From the NCBI RefSeq assembly GCF_907164915.1, contig NC_061863.1, positions 47,031,382 to 47,095,381 on the forward strand: DNA of 64,000 bases. The letters run 5' to 3'. The position numbers were made by a program, and so were the translations under genes. This DNA is from Impatiens glandulifera (Eukaryota; Streptophyta; Magnoliopsida; Ericales; Balsaminaceae). Positions 1 to 12,258 of the stretch are shown piece by piece. Position 1 is the first letter of the stretch. Every line of letters starts with the position of its first letter. Below the pieces are notes generated by a model. It saw only the letters and a program-made list of their open reading frames with translations, searched no databases and was not told the origin of the DNA.

Positions 1-742
1 CGCCCTCCACGTGCCCTCTTACTTGAGATGATTGAGTGATATTTAGATTGTGTGGTTTTGGATTATGTGGTTTCTAGATTCTGGTTTATGTTGTCTGGAT
101 TTAGGGTTTTTGTTTTTGGATTGTGTGGTTTTGGATTATGTGGTTTCTGGATTCTAGTTATGTTTTCTGGATTTTGGTTTTTGGATTGTGGATTGATGAT
201 TGATGATTGTGTTTTTTGGATTATATTAATATTTTTGGCAAGATGGATAATTATTATTGTTTATATTGGTACAAATATTAAATATTTAAAAAAAGCAAAA
301 AAAAAAACGATTATGTTTTTTAGTAACGGTAGTAAGCATAATAAAATTATTACTAATACTTAATTAGTAACGATATTAAGCATAAGAAAATTGTTACTAA
401 TACTTTATTAGTAACATGATTAAACATAAGAAAATCGTTACAAATACTTTATCAGTAACGATATTAAGCATAAAAAAATCGTTACTAATACTTTATTAGT
501 AACGGTTTTACCTTTGGTAAAACTCTTACTGATGTTAATATCAGTAACGGTTGTATATCCATTACTAATATGAGTTTCAATAACGATTTTAGAAGCCATT
601 ACTGATACTATTATATTATCAGTAACACTCGTTTCTGTAACGAATGGTAACAACGATAAATGTCGTTACAATGTCATTAGTAACGGTTGTAGAGGCTTTC
701 AGTAACGACTTTCATCCTTACTAATATTCATTTTTTACTAGT
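1..742 (+). mobile_element. 3' terminal part of a CACTA (En/Spm) transposon, copy 1
   Basis: The first bases repeat 7496 onward at near identity. They start inside the last codons of the C-terminal ORF better seen at 7083-7525, whose stop falls near position 36 here. About 300 bp of T/G-rich 3' UTR follows, then a field (about 315-720) of subterminal motifs on both strands built on TTAGTAACG and its complement CGTTACTAA. The likely terminus is TTTTTTACTAGTA at about 731-743, close to the TTACTAGTG expected for a CACTA 3' end with the last base mutated. Subterminal repeat fields like this are where CACTA transposases bind. The long reading frames at 52-363 and 438-653 are low-complexity artefacts. 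The element is already partial because its 5' part lies outside the window. Confidence 0.6.
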
Positions 743-1087
743 AAAAATATCTAAAAATAAATCACAAAATTTTATTTATGAAAATTGAAATCAAACATGC
801 TTTAAAATCATTTTGTGAAAATAAATGAGACTTAAAAGAAAAGTCTATATATGTGAAGAGAGGTATATTATTTCATTTTTATCGTGCCGATCATCTTCAT
901 CTAAATGTATCCACCTAAGTGATTTCTTGCCATCTTCAATTAAAAAGTTCCTTATAGTTGTTTCCACCCGAGAAATCTGGTTTTAATAAAATTAATGAAT
1001 GGTCTATGTCTTGTTTCAGCCAGCTCTTTTAAACTCATCCAACTATTTACAGTAATTCTATTTGAACAAAATAATGTTTTTATCTAT

Positions 1088-1530
1088 ATAGTAAGAGCAA
1101 GTGAATCTATTACTCTAAACATAACTATCTATGCTATATTAGATTTTTTAATAAAAAAATCTTCAAAAAAGACCCTACATCAGTTAATATAAACATTAAT
1201 TCTAAAATAGAAAATTCTAAAATTTTGACTCTCCTAGTTTAAATTTAGCATACCAAATACAAATTCTATAATTTTTTAATAATTCTTTCTCTCTCCTCTC
1301 TCTTCTATAATTTTTTAATAATTCTTTCTCTCTCCTGTCTCCTATATAATTTTTAATAATTCTTTCTTTCTCCTCTCTCTTCTTTACCATTTTTAATCTC
1401 TCATCTTTCTCTCTTATTATAATAACAGATTTTGGAGTGAATGAATATTTTATAATTTTGTAGGATATAATTGTAAAATTTAGAGTAACTTTGTAAAATT
1501 TAGAGTAACTGATGTATTGACTAGTTAAAA
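1088..1530. mobile_element. Probable hAT-type MITE, copy 1
   Basis: The left end reads GAGCAAGTGAATCTATTACT followed by CTAAA. The right end, on the opposite strand, reads CATCAGTTACTCTAAA, so the two ends form degenerate terminal inverted repeats around an AT-rich, coding-free core. The core contains a threefold direct repeat of a CT-rich segment at about 1267-1380. No clear target-site duplication was found, so the boundaries are approximate. The same element is in the second duplicate at 8584-9026, so it inserted before the duplication. Confidence 0.4.
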
Positions 1531-1908
1531 TTTGAGATACTAAAATAAATGAATAATTGTTTTAAAAGGTGAAGACCCAACCTATCATTTTGTTGTGCTT
1601 AAAGCAGTTTGAAGCACCTGCACACTTCATCCTAGCCTTATGCTTTCAAACCTCCCATCATTGTTTTAATGTTTTTTGTTTTTATTGACTAGAATAATTA
1701 ATTTTTAATAATATTTACGTTTAAATTAATGAATTATTCATTGTTCATCTTTCTAAATGAACTAGTCTTGCAACGGTGCAAGTCCATTTAGATAAAATTA
1801 ATCTCTAACAAAAAAAATATTAAAAAATTATCGGTTTGATAACATTTCTAAAGTAAAAAAAGATTAAAAAAAATAATAATATCTTGGCACGATAGCCTTT
1901 AACCTAGA

Positions 1909-1911
<3 letters not shown>

Positions 1912-1966
<55 letters not shown>
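1912..1966. repeat. (TA)n microsatellite
   Basis: About 27 TA dinucleotides. The matching site in copy 2 (about 9412-9440) is roughly half as long, so the array has changed length since the duplication. Confidence 0.95.
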
Positions 1967-1969
<3 letters not shown>

Positions 1970-3399
1970 TTTACTCATATTTAATTCCGAATTTACTAAA
2001 ATTGTCCAATTTACTTATAAACCATTCTTTTGATGTTTATGTATACTTCACATTGACAAAAATATGTCATATTTATGCTATTAACAAAAAAAAATTACCA
2101 ACTTTTATGTTATAATTTAACTTCATTATTTTATTTAAATAATAGTATAAGTAAATTAAAATTATTAATCACATTACAAAATCTCAATCCATGATTAGTT
2201 CAATTGGATAAGTGTTTGTATTAATTTAGTAATTATCTTAAATAAAATGTATTATATAAAGTTATATTTATAAATTAAAAATATATAATTATAACTGTAA
2301 TTAATTTAACTTAAATATTTTTTAATGGATATTAAATTTATGATATTTTATCTTTTATTTTAAATTTCTATCACTCAAATATGGTGATTTATTAAACTAC
2401 AAATCTAATAGGTTGTGAAAATTGATCATACTTATAGTTAGTATATATTTTATTGTTGTTATTAATTAATAAATGAATGAACACTTAAATAATATTTATG
2501 TGTGTGTATGAAAAAAGGGTTTGTAAATGCATTTCACTTGTGCTATAACATATATAATTTTCTCTAGAAGGAAAAAAAGAATAAGAATATAAGGTAAATA
2601 AAAGGAAGGGCACTACAAAGTTTGGATCTAAGAAAAGGAATCCTTATCATTAAAGTCATTCATTATATTTTTTATGTCAGTATCTTTTTGTTTTAGTTTA
2701 ATTTGATGTGATGTTTTTAGGTTGTGAGTCATGCTTTTGGCTAATCACAATTTTTATTTTTTTAATTATGTGTTTTGAGTTGTATTTTGAAATCTTATCA
2801 TGAATTTGGTCACAACTTATATTAAAAAACTATTGAGTTTTTAATTATTTCCTTACAAAATTCATAATTTTTTTAATAAATAAAATTATTTTATCTTTAT
2901 CTTTTTGTTTATAGTTCATTGCTTAAAAGCTAACTTTTCAATGAAAATAATGAATTTCTTCCTACCAAATTGAAAACTGAATTGAAATAATAAGGAATCT
3001 ATCTCTTTCCTCCTTAACATTTTTTTTTCTTATTTCTTATTAGATTTAGTTCAGATGAAAATATACAAATACATATAACTAACTATAATAAAACATATGA
3101 GATCTCATTTGATAGGAGACTTAAAAAAAATGTTTGGCTCTGAGTGAAAGGGGATAAGAAAAGTTTGATTTAATATATAGAAATGTAAAGTGAGCAAGGA
3201 AATGTCCTAATCAAACAACAATGTAGGGTCATATATGTGTGTGAGAATCATGTGTGTCCAATATATATTGAAGTTAATTAGAAAAGGGAGATACAAATCT
3301 ATAAAAGTTAAAGTAGAGCATTGGAGCAAGATATATATGTTCTCCACTTTTTTTAGTGGATTTTTCTTTACTTTCATTTATTCACCTTGAAAATTCTAT

Positions 3400-3402
<3 letters not shown>

Positions 3403-3476
<74 letters not shown>
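3403..3476. repeat. (AT)n microsatellite
   Basis: About 37 AT dinucleotides. The corresponding site in copy 2 (near 11450) has only a few AT repeats, so this is an expansion in copy 1 or a loss in copy 2. Confidence 0.95.
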
Positions 3477-3479
<3 letters not shown>

Positions 3480-4778
3480 ATTGTATAAATTAATAATAAT
3501 CTTTAGTGGGTCTTCTGCTCATATCTTATAATTGTGTTGCTGATAATTTCTCGAGTCTGTATTCATATATTATTTTGTAGCAAATTAGATGGTGCTATCG
3601 GATTTGGAATTCTTTTTATTTTTTTTATAAAGTTTTTTAATTTATATTTTATCTCGAGGCCCTTTTACACGTATCTTTTTAATGATTTTTTATGAATCAT
3701 TTGACATAACTTTTTCTGGAACCATCAGACAACAATAAATTTTACTGTCGTTCAGAATTCTGGATAGAGATTCTTCCGACACCACTTAATTGGTTTGATC
3801 GGTTTGCTCTATTTCATTATTCATTGTTATTGAATTCAAATGTGTTTGTATTTAAAATTTCATTACCATCTTAATATTTGTAAATTTATATTATGTAACT
3901 TATATAACTTTTTTTTATTATGTTATTTTCTATTATTTGTAAATAAATGTTTTATTTGTAACTATTTATTTGATTTAATAATAATTAAATCCTTATAAAA
4001 AATGGATTTATATGAGAATTATGAAGAAATAGATATACAAAACTTACAACCTTTTTAATAGATGTACAAAGCTTAGAACTCTCTATTTGCACCATTGGCT
4101 TCACACTTATTATCATCAAATAAATTTAGAGATAGACTTCAATTGTTACTAAAAGTATAATATTTTTCTTAGAAAACAATTATATACTAAGAATCTATTT
4201 CTCTCATTCTAAACACTTTTTGATTTTTTGAAACCATCAATAATTTTTGAATTTATATCCAAGTATTATGTACAAACCTGATGTAATCTATATTCAAATT
4301 AGACAAGAATCTAAAAACCAAAATAAAGTTTTTTCAAATGAAATAATGAGTTCAAAGAGGATGAGAAAAGTTTGATTTAATAAAAAAAAAAACTCAAGAT
4401 AATTTGTTTTGTAATGTTTTTTTATTGGTTTTCAGTACCTTCTTATACACTGAAAAAAATATGATTAAATTACTGAAATTAGGTTCCATATTAATTTTTA
4501 AAAATATAAGTGTTTTCTAATGAAGCCATTATATGAACACTCATATTATAAAGAATCTATATATTTTCACCTAAACATTTTCTTGTATTTTTTTATTTAG
4601 ACTTAGTTCAAATAAAAACTTGACAATAGTTTTTGAATCTATATATAACTAAGCAAGAAAATAAATAAGATCTTATTTAAATCCATCATAGATAAGAATC
4701 TCAAAAATTAAAAAGAGAAGTTTGATTTCAGAAAAAGGAAGGTCCTAATTCAAACACTGGCCACCATATGTGTGTGAG

Positions 4779-4878
4779 TGTTATGGTGACCATAATTATT
4801 GAAGTTAGTAGACCCGTGAATGGGGAAATGTTATGGTGACCATAATTATTGAAGTTAGTAGACCCATGAATGGGAAAT
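4779..4878. repeat. 50-bp tandem duplication in copy 1
   Basis: Two adjacent 50-bp units begin TGTTATGGTGACC. Copy 2 has the same doubled state at 18021-18120, while copy 3 (about 39855-39905) has a single unit. The doubling therefore arose after copy 3 split off and before copies 1 and 2 separated, which makes it a useful phylogenetic marker. Confidence 0.85.
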
Positions 4879-5083
4879 GAGAAAAAATAAGGGAACATAT
4901 AGGGTACAATAAAAGCTAAAGTGCATTAATTAGAGGATGATGAATATCTTGTCGTTTTCTCAATGTGGAATTTTTTTCTATCAATTATTCAACTGAGAAT
5001 TCTAATATGAGAAACAAAGAGGAATATATACTTGAAACATTAATTCCATGGAGAATTTATACAGTTGTGCCAAGATATATCTT

Positions 5084-5300
5084 ATAAATGGTTACTGCAC
5101 CATATATATAGCCCTATTAAGACAAGTCGAGAATAAATGCAATGTAACCCACATTTCCCCTTATTTATCATTTTCATGGAAATCTTGTCACATAAAGTCA
5201 TAGCTGCTAAGAACTCTAAGGAGTTCTATCATCTTTCTGGACAACACCGAATACCGAGAAAAGCTATATTGTTTTCTAAAAAAACTTCTTCTAGCTAATG
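5084..5300 (+). pseudogene. LINE (L1-type) reverse transcriptase fragment, copy 1
   Basis: Forward translation gives pieces of the plant LINE RT domain. A lone NG-type motif is followed by a PI-TSR-like stretch, then LFIIFMEILSHKV, which matches the plant LINE pattern LF..CMEVLSR, then KNSKEFYHL. Stops and frameshifts break it. Compared with copies 2 and 3, copy 1 has lost the upstream part (the FRPISL and MAKAFD regions), so only the central RT segment remains. Non-functional. Confidence 0.55.
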
Positions 5301-6229
5301 CAAATCAAGAGGTGTTTTCAACACTAAATCTACAAAAGAAAATTATTATGGAAAATATCTTTCATATATGGAAAAAAACAAGTTATCTAAATGAAACTAC
5401 ATTGTGTGGAATAAATGCAAAGGAAGCTCAAAACATGAAAAACAAATTATTTCCAACTTATAGTATCACACACCTACTCCCGACCTCTACTCCTAAGAAA
5501 ATTGATAAGCATTGCAGAACTTTCCGGCACTAAAACTCAAGGAGATGTTCAAAGCCAATACCCACTACAACTACCAAAGCCAAACTTCCTTCACAAAATG
5601 CAAAACCACCTTTAATACATAAACTCAAAATCTGACAAAGTATTTGTTACTCATCTTGCCTAGAACGTTGCATATTTAACCAATTTAAACCTCGTACTTC
5701 TCCTAAAACAAATTAACTTACATTCTTCTAGTATTTTTAATCAAAAAATGACTACCAATTCAAGAATATCCTTTCAAGATGTACTATCTCTCTTCAATTG
5801 TCTTCACCAATGCTTCAAATGATCATCTATAGTTTCTCCGAAAAAAATCGTGAATATCTTTCAATTTGAATTGATCGACCCTCTCATCTATCCCCTTTTT
5901 CATTACTAGGAATTTCATTCAAAGACTCACTCCTCTCCTCAATAAGATGACAAGTCAATTATCTCATTAATCTAAACTATGATTCACAATGCATAGATAA
6001 TTAAGATAGAACAAAAGAAGTAACAAAATCATCACATTCGAATTAACCGAGTCTCCCATCTAGCCCCTTTTTCATGACTAAGAATCTCACTCAAGGATTT
6101 ATTTATCTTCTTACATTAGAAGACAATGCAATGATTTCTTCTTGATTCGTTTGAGAGTTTCTCTCAAGATATCTCTATCTCAACTTATAAGTGTCTTTCA
6201 TTAGTCTTCCTCTTCCTAATCTTTCATTC

Positions 6230-6370
6230 ATATTGTGTGTTAATTGAAATTATGTCCATCCTTAATCACCCTCCAACTCAATGCAATATTGCAATTTAGC
6301 CCGAATGATTTTTATCAACATGTCAACAATGTTATCATCGTTAAATACCTTTTTGATAGCAGATTTCCAT
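6230..6370 (-). pseudogene. Copia-type RNase H C-terminus remnant, copy 1
   Basis: Reverse-strand translation gives FNDDNIVDMLIKIIRAKLQY, which fits the usual end of copia polyproteins (T..N.ADMLTK.....KL..C). Around it (about 5640-7040) the sequence reads like further copia 3' region and flanks but has no intact frame. The second copy is at about 20028-20130. Assignment rests on this short motif only. Confidence 0.45.
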
Positions 6371-7043
6371 ACTCGATCATATTTTTGTCAAGTGTAAAGC
6401 ACATAATCTCACCACCATCTTCATCTTGACTAGCTATTCTAATATGTTTCTTCAATAACCCTTTTCCAAAGAAAATATCTCCAAACTTATTTTAGCCGAG
6501 AATTTCTTCAAGTCAAAGCCCTAACATAATGATTTATTTTTGCTACTTTTGACTATCTCTATGAGTATATCAATAAGAGCTTCAAATAATGTTACTTATG
6601 TATGCCAAGACAACAGTTTGTTATAAAACCTCCAATTAATTTTCTACAAGCATAAAGATATATCATTTGTTCTCCATATTTTTCTAGCCAAAGCCTACAT
6701 AGAAAGAGTCTAACAAACCATGTATATAATCAGTGCACCCTTAACTCATACCTTATAAATTATCATTCTTGGTAGAACTCTTGAGGCATCAACACCCACT
6801 TGACAACTTCGCACCAACACTTATCAAAGATTGTCAAACAAACATACTCACAAGGTTTGATGCAAATCCAAATCCGGCCTTTATACACACATATCAAAAC
6901 CACACTCTTGTAAACAAATCTTAAAGCCACATGCTTTAATTAGAAAACCATTTATATGTTGTATCAAATGTCTTTCACAATCTACAACATCTAATAAGCA
7001 CGTCACCTTCTTTTTCAACTCCAATTTTCAATCTCCATATTTA

Positions 7044-8238
7044 TTTTATGTCTTTGTTGTAATCAAATGTAATTTGTTTTTGTAGACTACATTGCGAACT
7101 TCTATAGAAGAAGACCCGAGTAGGAATGAGATGTAGTTGACTGAGTACGCGTTTGGGTCTCAGGGACATGGGAGAGTCGTGGGTATAGGCTTAGGTGTCA
7201 CACATACATCTTTTAGAGTAGATGCTCGTGGGAGTTCTTCTAGCACTCCGCGCAGTGACACGCAACAAATACGTGAGGAAAACCGTGCTTTACAAGAGGA
7301 GATGCAGAAAATGCGAGAGAAGCGTGAGACTGAGAGACACCAATCACGGATAGAGCGTAAGGAAGCACTAAGGGGCGTGAGGAAGCACAAAGGGAGAGAC
7401 GACGATCAATAAAAGAGCGTGATCAAATGCAGAATGATATGATCGAGATGAGGGAGTAGATGTCCTTCATATTATCCAAGTATCCCTGTAACTTTCGCCC
7501 TCCACGTGCCCTCTTACTTGAGATGATTGAGTGATATTTAGATTGTGTGGTTTTGGATTATGTGGTTTCTAGATTCTGGTTTATGTTGTCTGGATTTAGG
7601 GTTTTTGTTTTTGGATTGTGTGGTTTTGGATTATGTGGTTTCTGGATTCTAGTTATGTTTTCTGGATTTTGGTTTTTGGATTGTGGATTGATGATTGATG
7701 ATTGTGTTTTTTGGATTATATTAATATTTTTGGCAAGATGGATAATTATTATTGTTTATATTGGTACAAATATTAAATATTTAAAAAAAGCAAAAAAAAA
7801 AAACGATTATGTTTTTTAGTAACGGTAGTAAGCATAATAAAATTATTACTAATACTTAATTAGTAACGATATTAAGCATAAGAAAATTGTTACTAATACT
7901 TTATTAGTAACATGATTAAACATAAGAAAATCGTTACAAATACTTTATCAGTAACGATATTAAGCATAAAAAAATCGTTACTAATACTTTATTAGTAACG
8001 GTTTTACCTTTGGTAAAACTCTTACTGATGTTAATATCAGTAACGGTTGTATATCCATTACTAATATGAGTTTCAATAACGATTTTAGAAGCCATTACTG
8101 ATACTATTATATTATCAGTAACACTCGTTTCTGTAACGAATGGTAACAACGATAAATGTCGTTACAATGTCATTAGTAACGGTTGTAGAGGCTTTCAGTA
8201 ACGACTTTCATCCTTACTAATATTCATTTTTTACTAGT
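7044..8238 (+). mobile_element. 3' part of a CACTA (En/Spm) transposon between the two duplicate units
   Basis: It begins where homology to the end of copy 2 breaks and ends at the TTTTTTACTAGTA terminus near 8238. It carries a C-terminal transposase-associated coding remnant (7083-7525), a T/G-rich 3' UTR and the subterminal TTAGTAACG/CGTTACTAA field (about 7815-8215). Bases 7496-8238 repeat 1-742. The 5' half of the element and its 5' terminus are absent. Comparison with 20790-20850, where the flanks continue without the element, indicates it inserted into the boundary between two pre-existing units. Confidence 0.65.
7083..7525 (+). pseudogene. Plant transposase C-terminus (Ptta/En/Spm type), broken
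   Basis: The reading frame opens after a splice-acceptor-like TTTTTGTAG at about 7076-7084. It encodes the hallmark stretch FGSQGHGRVVGIGLGVT, then a Ser/Thr patch and a charged coiled-coil segment (EENRALQEEMQKMRE). This order is typical of the C-terminal domain of plant CACTA-associated proteins. Lesions seen: an in-frame TAG at about 7134 just before the TEYAFG segment, a frameshift near 7410 and a TAG near 7456. The last in-frame segment runs to a stop at about 7525. The protein would not be made intact. Confidence 0.65.
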
Positions 8239-8583
8239 AAAAATATCTAAAAATAAATCACAAAATTTTATTTATGAAAATTGAAATCAAACATGCTTTA
8301 AAATCATTTTGTGAAAATAAATGAGACTTAAAAGAAAAGTCTATATATGTGAAGAGAGGTATATTATTTCATTTTTATCGTGCCGATCATCTTCATCTAA
8401 ATGTATCCACCTAAGTGATTTCTTGCCATCTTCAATTAAAAAGTTCCTTATAGTTGTTTCCACCCGAGAAATCTGGTTTTAATAAAATTAATGAATGGTC
8501 TATGTCTTGTTTCAGCCAGCTCTTTTAAACTCATCCAACTATTTACAGTAATTCTATTTGAACAAAATAATGTTTTTATCTAT

Positions 8584-9026
8584 ATAGTAAGAGCAAGTGC
8601 ATCTATTACTCTAAACATAACTATCTATGCTATATTAGATTTTTTAATAAAAAAATCTTCAAAAAAGACCCTACATCAGTTAATATAAACATTAATTCTA
8701 AAATAGAAAATTCTAAAATTTTGACTCTCCTAGTTTAAATTTAGCATACCAAATACAAATTCTATAATTTTTTAATAATTCTTTCTCTCTCCTCTCTCTT
8801 CTATAATTTTTTAATAATTTTTTCTCTCTCCTGTCTCCTATATAATTTTTTAATAATTCTTTCTTTCTCCTCTCTCTTCTTTACCATTTTTAATCTCTCA
8901 TCTTTCTCTCTTATTATAATAACAGATTTTGGAGTGAATGAATATTTTATAATTTTGTAGGATATAATTGTAAAATTTAGAGTAACTTTGTAAAATTTAG
9001 AGTAACTGATGTATTGACTAGTTAAA
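8584..9026. mobile_element. Probable hAT-type MITE, copy 2
   Basis: Duplicate of the element at 1088-1530, with the same degenerate inverted ends and a CT-rich triplicated core segment. It differs from copy 1 by only a few substitutions and indels. It was carried along by the segmental duplication. Confidence 0.4.
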
Positions 9027-9406
9027 ATTTGAGATACTAAAATAAATGAATAATTGTTTTAAAAGGTGAAGACCCAACCTATCATTTTGTTGTGCTTAAA
9101 GCAGTTTGAAGCACCTGCACACTTCATCCTAGCCTTATGCTTTCAAACCTCCCATCATTGTTTTAATGTTTTTTGTTTTTATTGACTAGAATAATTAATT
9201 TTTAATAATATTTACGTTTAAATTAATGAATTATTCATTGTTCATCTTTCTAAATGAACTAGTCTTGCAACGGTGCAAGTCCATTTAGATAAAATTAATC
9301 TCTAACAAAAAAAAATATTAAAAAATTATCGGTTTGATAACATTTCTAAAGTAAAAAAAGATTAAAAAAAATAATAATATCTTGGCACGATAGCCTTTAA
9401 CCTAGA

Positions 9407-9443
<37 letters not shown>

Positions 9444-10682
9444 TTTACTCATATTTAATTCCGAATTTACTAAAATTGTCCAATTTACTTATAAACCATT
9501 CTTTTGATGTTTATGTATACTTCACATTGACAAAAATATGTCATATTTATGCTATTAACAAAAAAAAATTACCAACTTTTATGTTATAATTTAACTTCAT
9601 TATTTTATTTAAATAATAGTATAAGTAAATTAAAATTATTAATCACATTACAAAATCTCAATCCATGATTAGTTCAATTGGATAAGTGTTTGTATTAATT
9701 TAGTAATTATCTTAAATAAAATGTATTATATAAAGTTATATTTATAAATTAAAAATATATAATTATAACTGTAATTAATTTAACTTAAATATTTTTTAAT
9801 GGATATTAAATTTATGATATTTTATCTTTTATTTTAAATTTCTATCACTCAAATATGGTGATTTATTAAACTACAAATCTAATAGGTTGTGAAAATTGAT
9901 CATACTTATAGTTAGTATATATTTTATTGTTGTTATTAATTAATAAATGAATGAACACTTAAATAATATTTATGTGTGTGTATGAAAAAAGGGTTTGTAA
10001 ATGCATTTCACTTGTGCTATAACATATATAATTTTCTCTAGAAGGAAAAAAAGAATAAGAATATAAGGTAAATAAAAGGAAGGGCACTACAAAGTTTGGA
10101 TCTAAGAAAAGGAATCCTTATCATTAAAGTCATTCATTATATTTTTATGTCAGTATCTTTTTGTTTTAGTTTAATTTGATGTGATGTTTTTAGGTTGTGA
10201 GTCATGCTTTTGGCTAATCACAATTTTTATTTTTTTAATTATGTGTTTTGAGTTGTATTTTGAAATCTTATCATGAATTTGGTCACAACTTATATTAAAA
10301 AACTATTGAGTTTTTAATTATTTCCTTACAAAATTCATAATTTTTTTAATAAATAAAATTATTTTATCTTTATCTTTTTGTTTATAGTTCATTGCTTAAA
10401 AGCTAACTTTTCAATGAAAATAATGAATTTCTTCCTACCAAATTGAAAACTGAATTGAAATAATAAGGAATCTATCTCTTTCCTCCTTAACATTTTTTTT
10501 TCTTATTTCTTATTAGATTTAGTTCAGATGAAAATATACAAATACATATAACTAACTATAATAAAACATATGAGATCTCATTTGATAGGAGACTTAAAAA
10601 AAATGTTTGGCTCTGAGTGAAAGAGGATAAGAAAAGTTTGATTTAATATATAGAAATGTAAAGTGAGCAAGGAAATGTCCTA

Positions 10683-11137
10683 ATCAAACAACAATGTAGG
10701 GTCATATATGTGTGTGAGAATCATGTGTGTCCAATATATATTGAAGTTAATTAGAAAAGGGAGATTAAAGGAACAATGTAGGGTCATATATGTGTGTGAG
10801 AATCATGTGTGTCCAATATATATTGAAGTTAATTAGAAAAGGGAGATTAAAGGAACATATAAGTTACAACATATGAGGACGACAACAAGGAGATTAAAGG
10901 AACAATGTAGGGTCATATATGTGTGTGAGAATCATGTGTGTCCAATATATATTGAAGTTAATTAGAAAAGGGAGATTAAAGGAACATATAAGTTACAACA
11001 TATGAGGACGACAACAAGGAGATTAAAGGAACAATGTAGGGTCATATATGTGTGTGAGAATCATGTGTGTCCAATATATATTGAAGTTAATTAGAAAAAG
11101 GGAGATTAAAGGAACATATAAGTTACAATAGACGAGG
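10683..11137. repeat. Minisatellite expansion, units of about 82 and 129 bp
   Basis: The segment beginning CAATGTAGGGTCATATATG occurs four times (starts near 10690, 10772, 10901, 11030). The first period is about 82 bp and the next two are about 129 bp. The longer units add a segment containing ACATATGAGGACGACAAC. Copy 1 has a single unit at about 3220-3300, so the expansion is specific to copy 2. Confidence 0.85.
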
Positions 11138-11159
11138 AAGACAAATCTATAAAAGTTAA

Positions 11160-11337
11160 GAGTAATGATATATACAGTACTTTGTATAACACTTTTATAC
11201 AGCCCCTACCTCATTTAGCAAGAAAGAGTAAATATATTTTAAAAAAATATATAAAAGAGAAAAATATTTTATTTTTTTTAGCAAATGAGGTAGGTGTTGT
11301 ATAAAGGTGTTGTAAAATGGTGTATGTATGATTACTC
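11160..11337. mobile_element. 178-bp Mutator-type MITE with 9-bp TSD
   Basis: The ends form inverted repeats of about 60 bp. The left end begins GAGTAATGATATATACAG and the complement of the right end begins GAGTAATCATACATACAC. Both arms contain CCTACCTCATTTG or a close variant. It is flanked by a perfect 9-bp direct repeat AAAAGTTAA (11151-11159 and 11338-11346). Copy 1 at about 3303 has the uninterrupted single AAAAGTTAA followed by the same downstream sequence, which is the empty site. TSD length and TIR structure fit a non-autonomous Mutator-like element. Confidence 0.85.
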
Positions 11338-12182
11338 AAAAGTTAAAGTAGAGCATTGGAGCAAGATATATATGTTCTCCACTTTCTTTAGTGTTGATTT
11401 TTCATTTCTTTCTTTCCATTATTCACCTGAAAATTTTATTAATAGAAATATATATATATTTTTAATTCTACAATTTAATGTGAATGTGTAATATTATTTT
11501 TACATTAAATGATTTCTAAATTTATGTTCTTATAAATAGTTAGTTCATTGTCAAAACTCAAATTCATTATTTTGATGACAATATTTTTAACTATATCACT
11601 GAAGAATAGTCTCCACATACAAAGTCATACTTATAAGATCAAAGATCTCCTATTAAATTTCATTCAGTATGGGAGATGCTTTATTTTTATTTTTATCACT
11701 TATATTTGAGTTAATATTTTATTTTATTACGACAATTTATTTAAATGAATCGAATTTGTCGTCTTGAGTTTGTAATTTGAATAATACTCACAAATTTTGG
11801 TGGGTTTGTTACTCATATCCTACGATCGTATTGCTGACTATTTCTCAAGTATGTATTCCATCTCTTTCTTTGCAGCAAATTAGATGATGCTATCGAATTT
11901 GGAGTTTTTTTTCTTATAAAAAGTATTTAATTTATATTTTATCTCGAGGTCCTTTTACACGTATCTTTCAATGACTTTTATGAATTTCTCATTTTTTAAA
12001 TCATATTTGTAGATGATCAGTTATTATTTGATAGAACTTTTTCAGGTGTTGATTACCAACCCTCAGACAATGATAAATTTTAGTGTCGCTCGAATTCCGG
12101 ATAGAGATTCTTCTGACATCACTTAATTGGTTTGTTCAGTTTGCTCAGTTTGCTCTTTTTCATTACTCATAGTTACTCACAC

Positions 12183-12258
12183 TAAGTTTCTGGGTTCGAA
12201 CCCGTTAGACAACAAATTCTGCGTCTGGTTAAGTGTGTTTGCGGGCTACATACTTAAT
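12183..12258 (+). mobile_element. tRNA-derived SINE fragment
   Basis: Contains a pol III B-box match GGGTTCGAACCCG (12192-12204) followed by a tail ending near GTGTGTTTGCGGGCTACAT. The same tail is found on the other strand at 19036-19165. The matching place in copy 1 (about 3820-3860) lacks this insert. The 5' A-box part is not evident, so this is probably a partial element. Confidence 0.6.

Larger units (their letters stand above)
743..7043. repeat. Segmental duplication unit, copy 1
   Basis: This stretch aligns with 8239-20805 at near identity once later insertions in the second copy are removed (offset about 7,496 at the left end), and more loosely with 37630-41000. It has no host gene. 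It holds a MITE, two long TA arrays, a 50-bp tandem duplication, a LINE RT fragment and copia debris, listed separately. The rest, especially 1530-5040, is AT-rich non-coding sequence with no reading frame that resembles a known protein. Homology to copy 2 stops at about 7043, where CACTA sequence begins. Confidence 0.8.

Noticed and set aside
52..653. Reading frames at 52-363 (plus) and 438-653 (minus), repeated at 7547 and 7934
   Set aside because: They translate T/G-rich 3' UTR and the subterminal CACTA motif field. Composition is low-complexity and no domain is seen. Conservation between copies is due to the DNA duplication.
995..1192. 65-residue frame, also at 8491
   Set aside because: It spans a MITE end and A/T-rich DNA. 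Preservation in the second copy reflects recent duplication, not selection.
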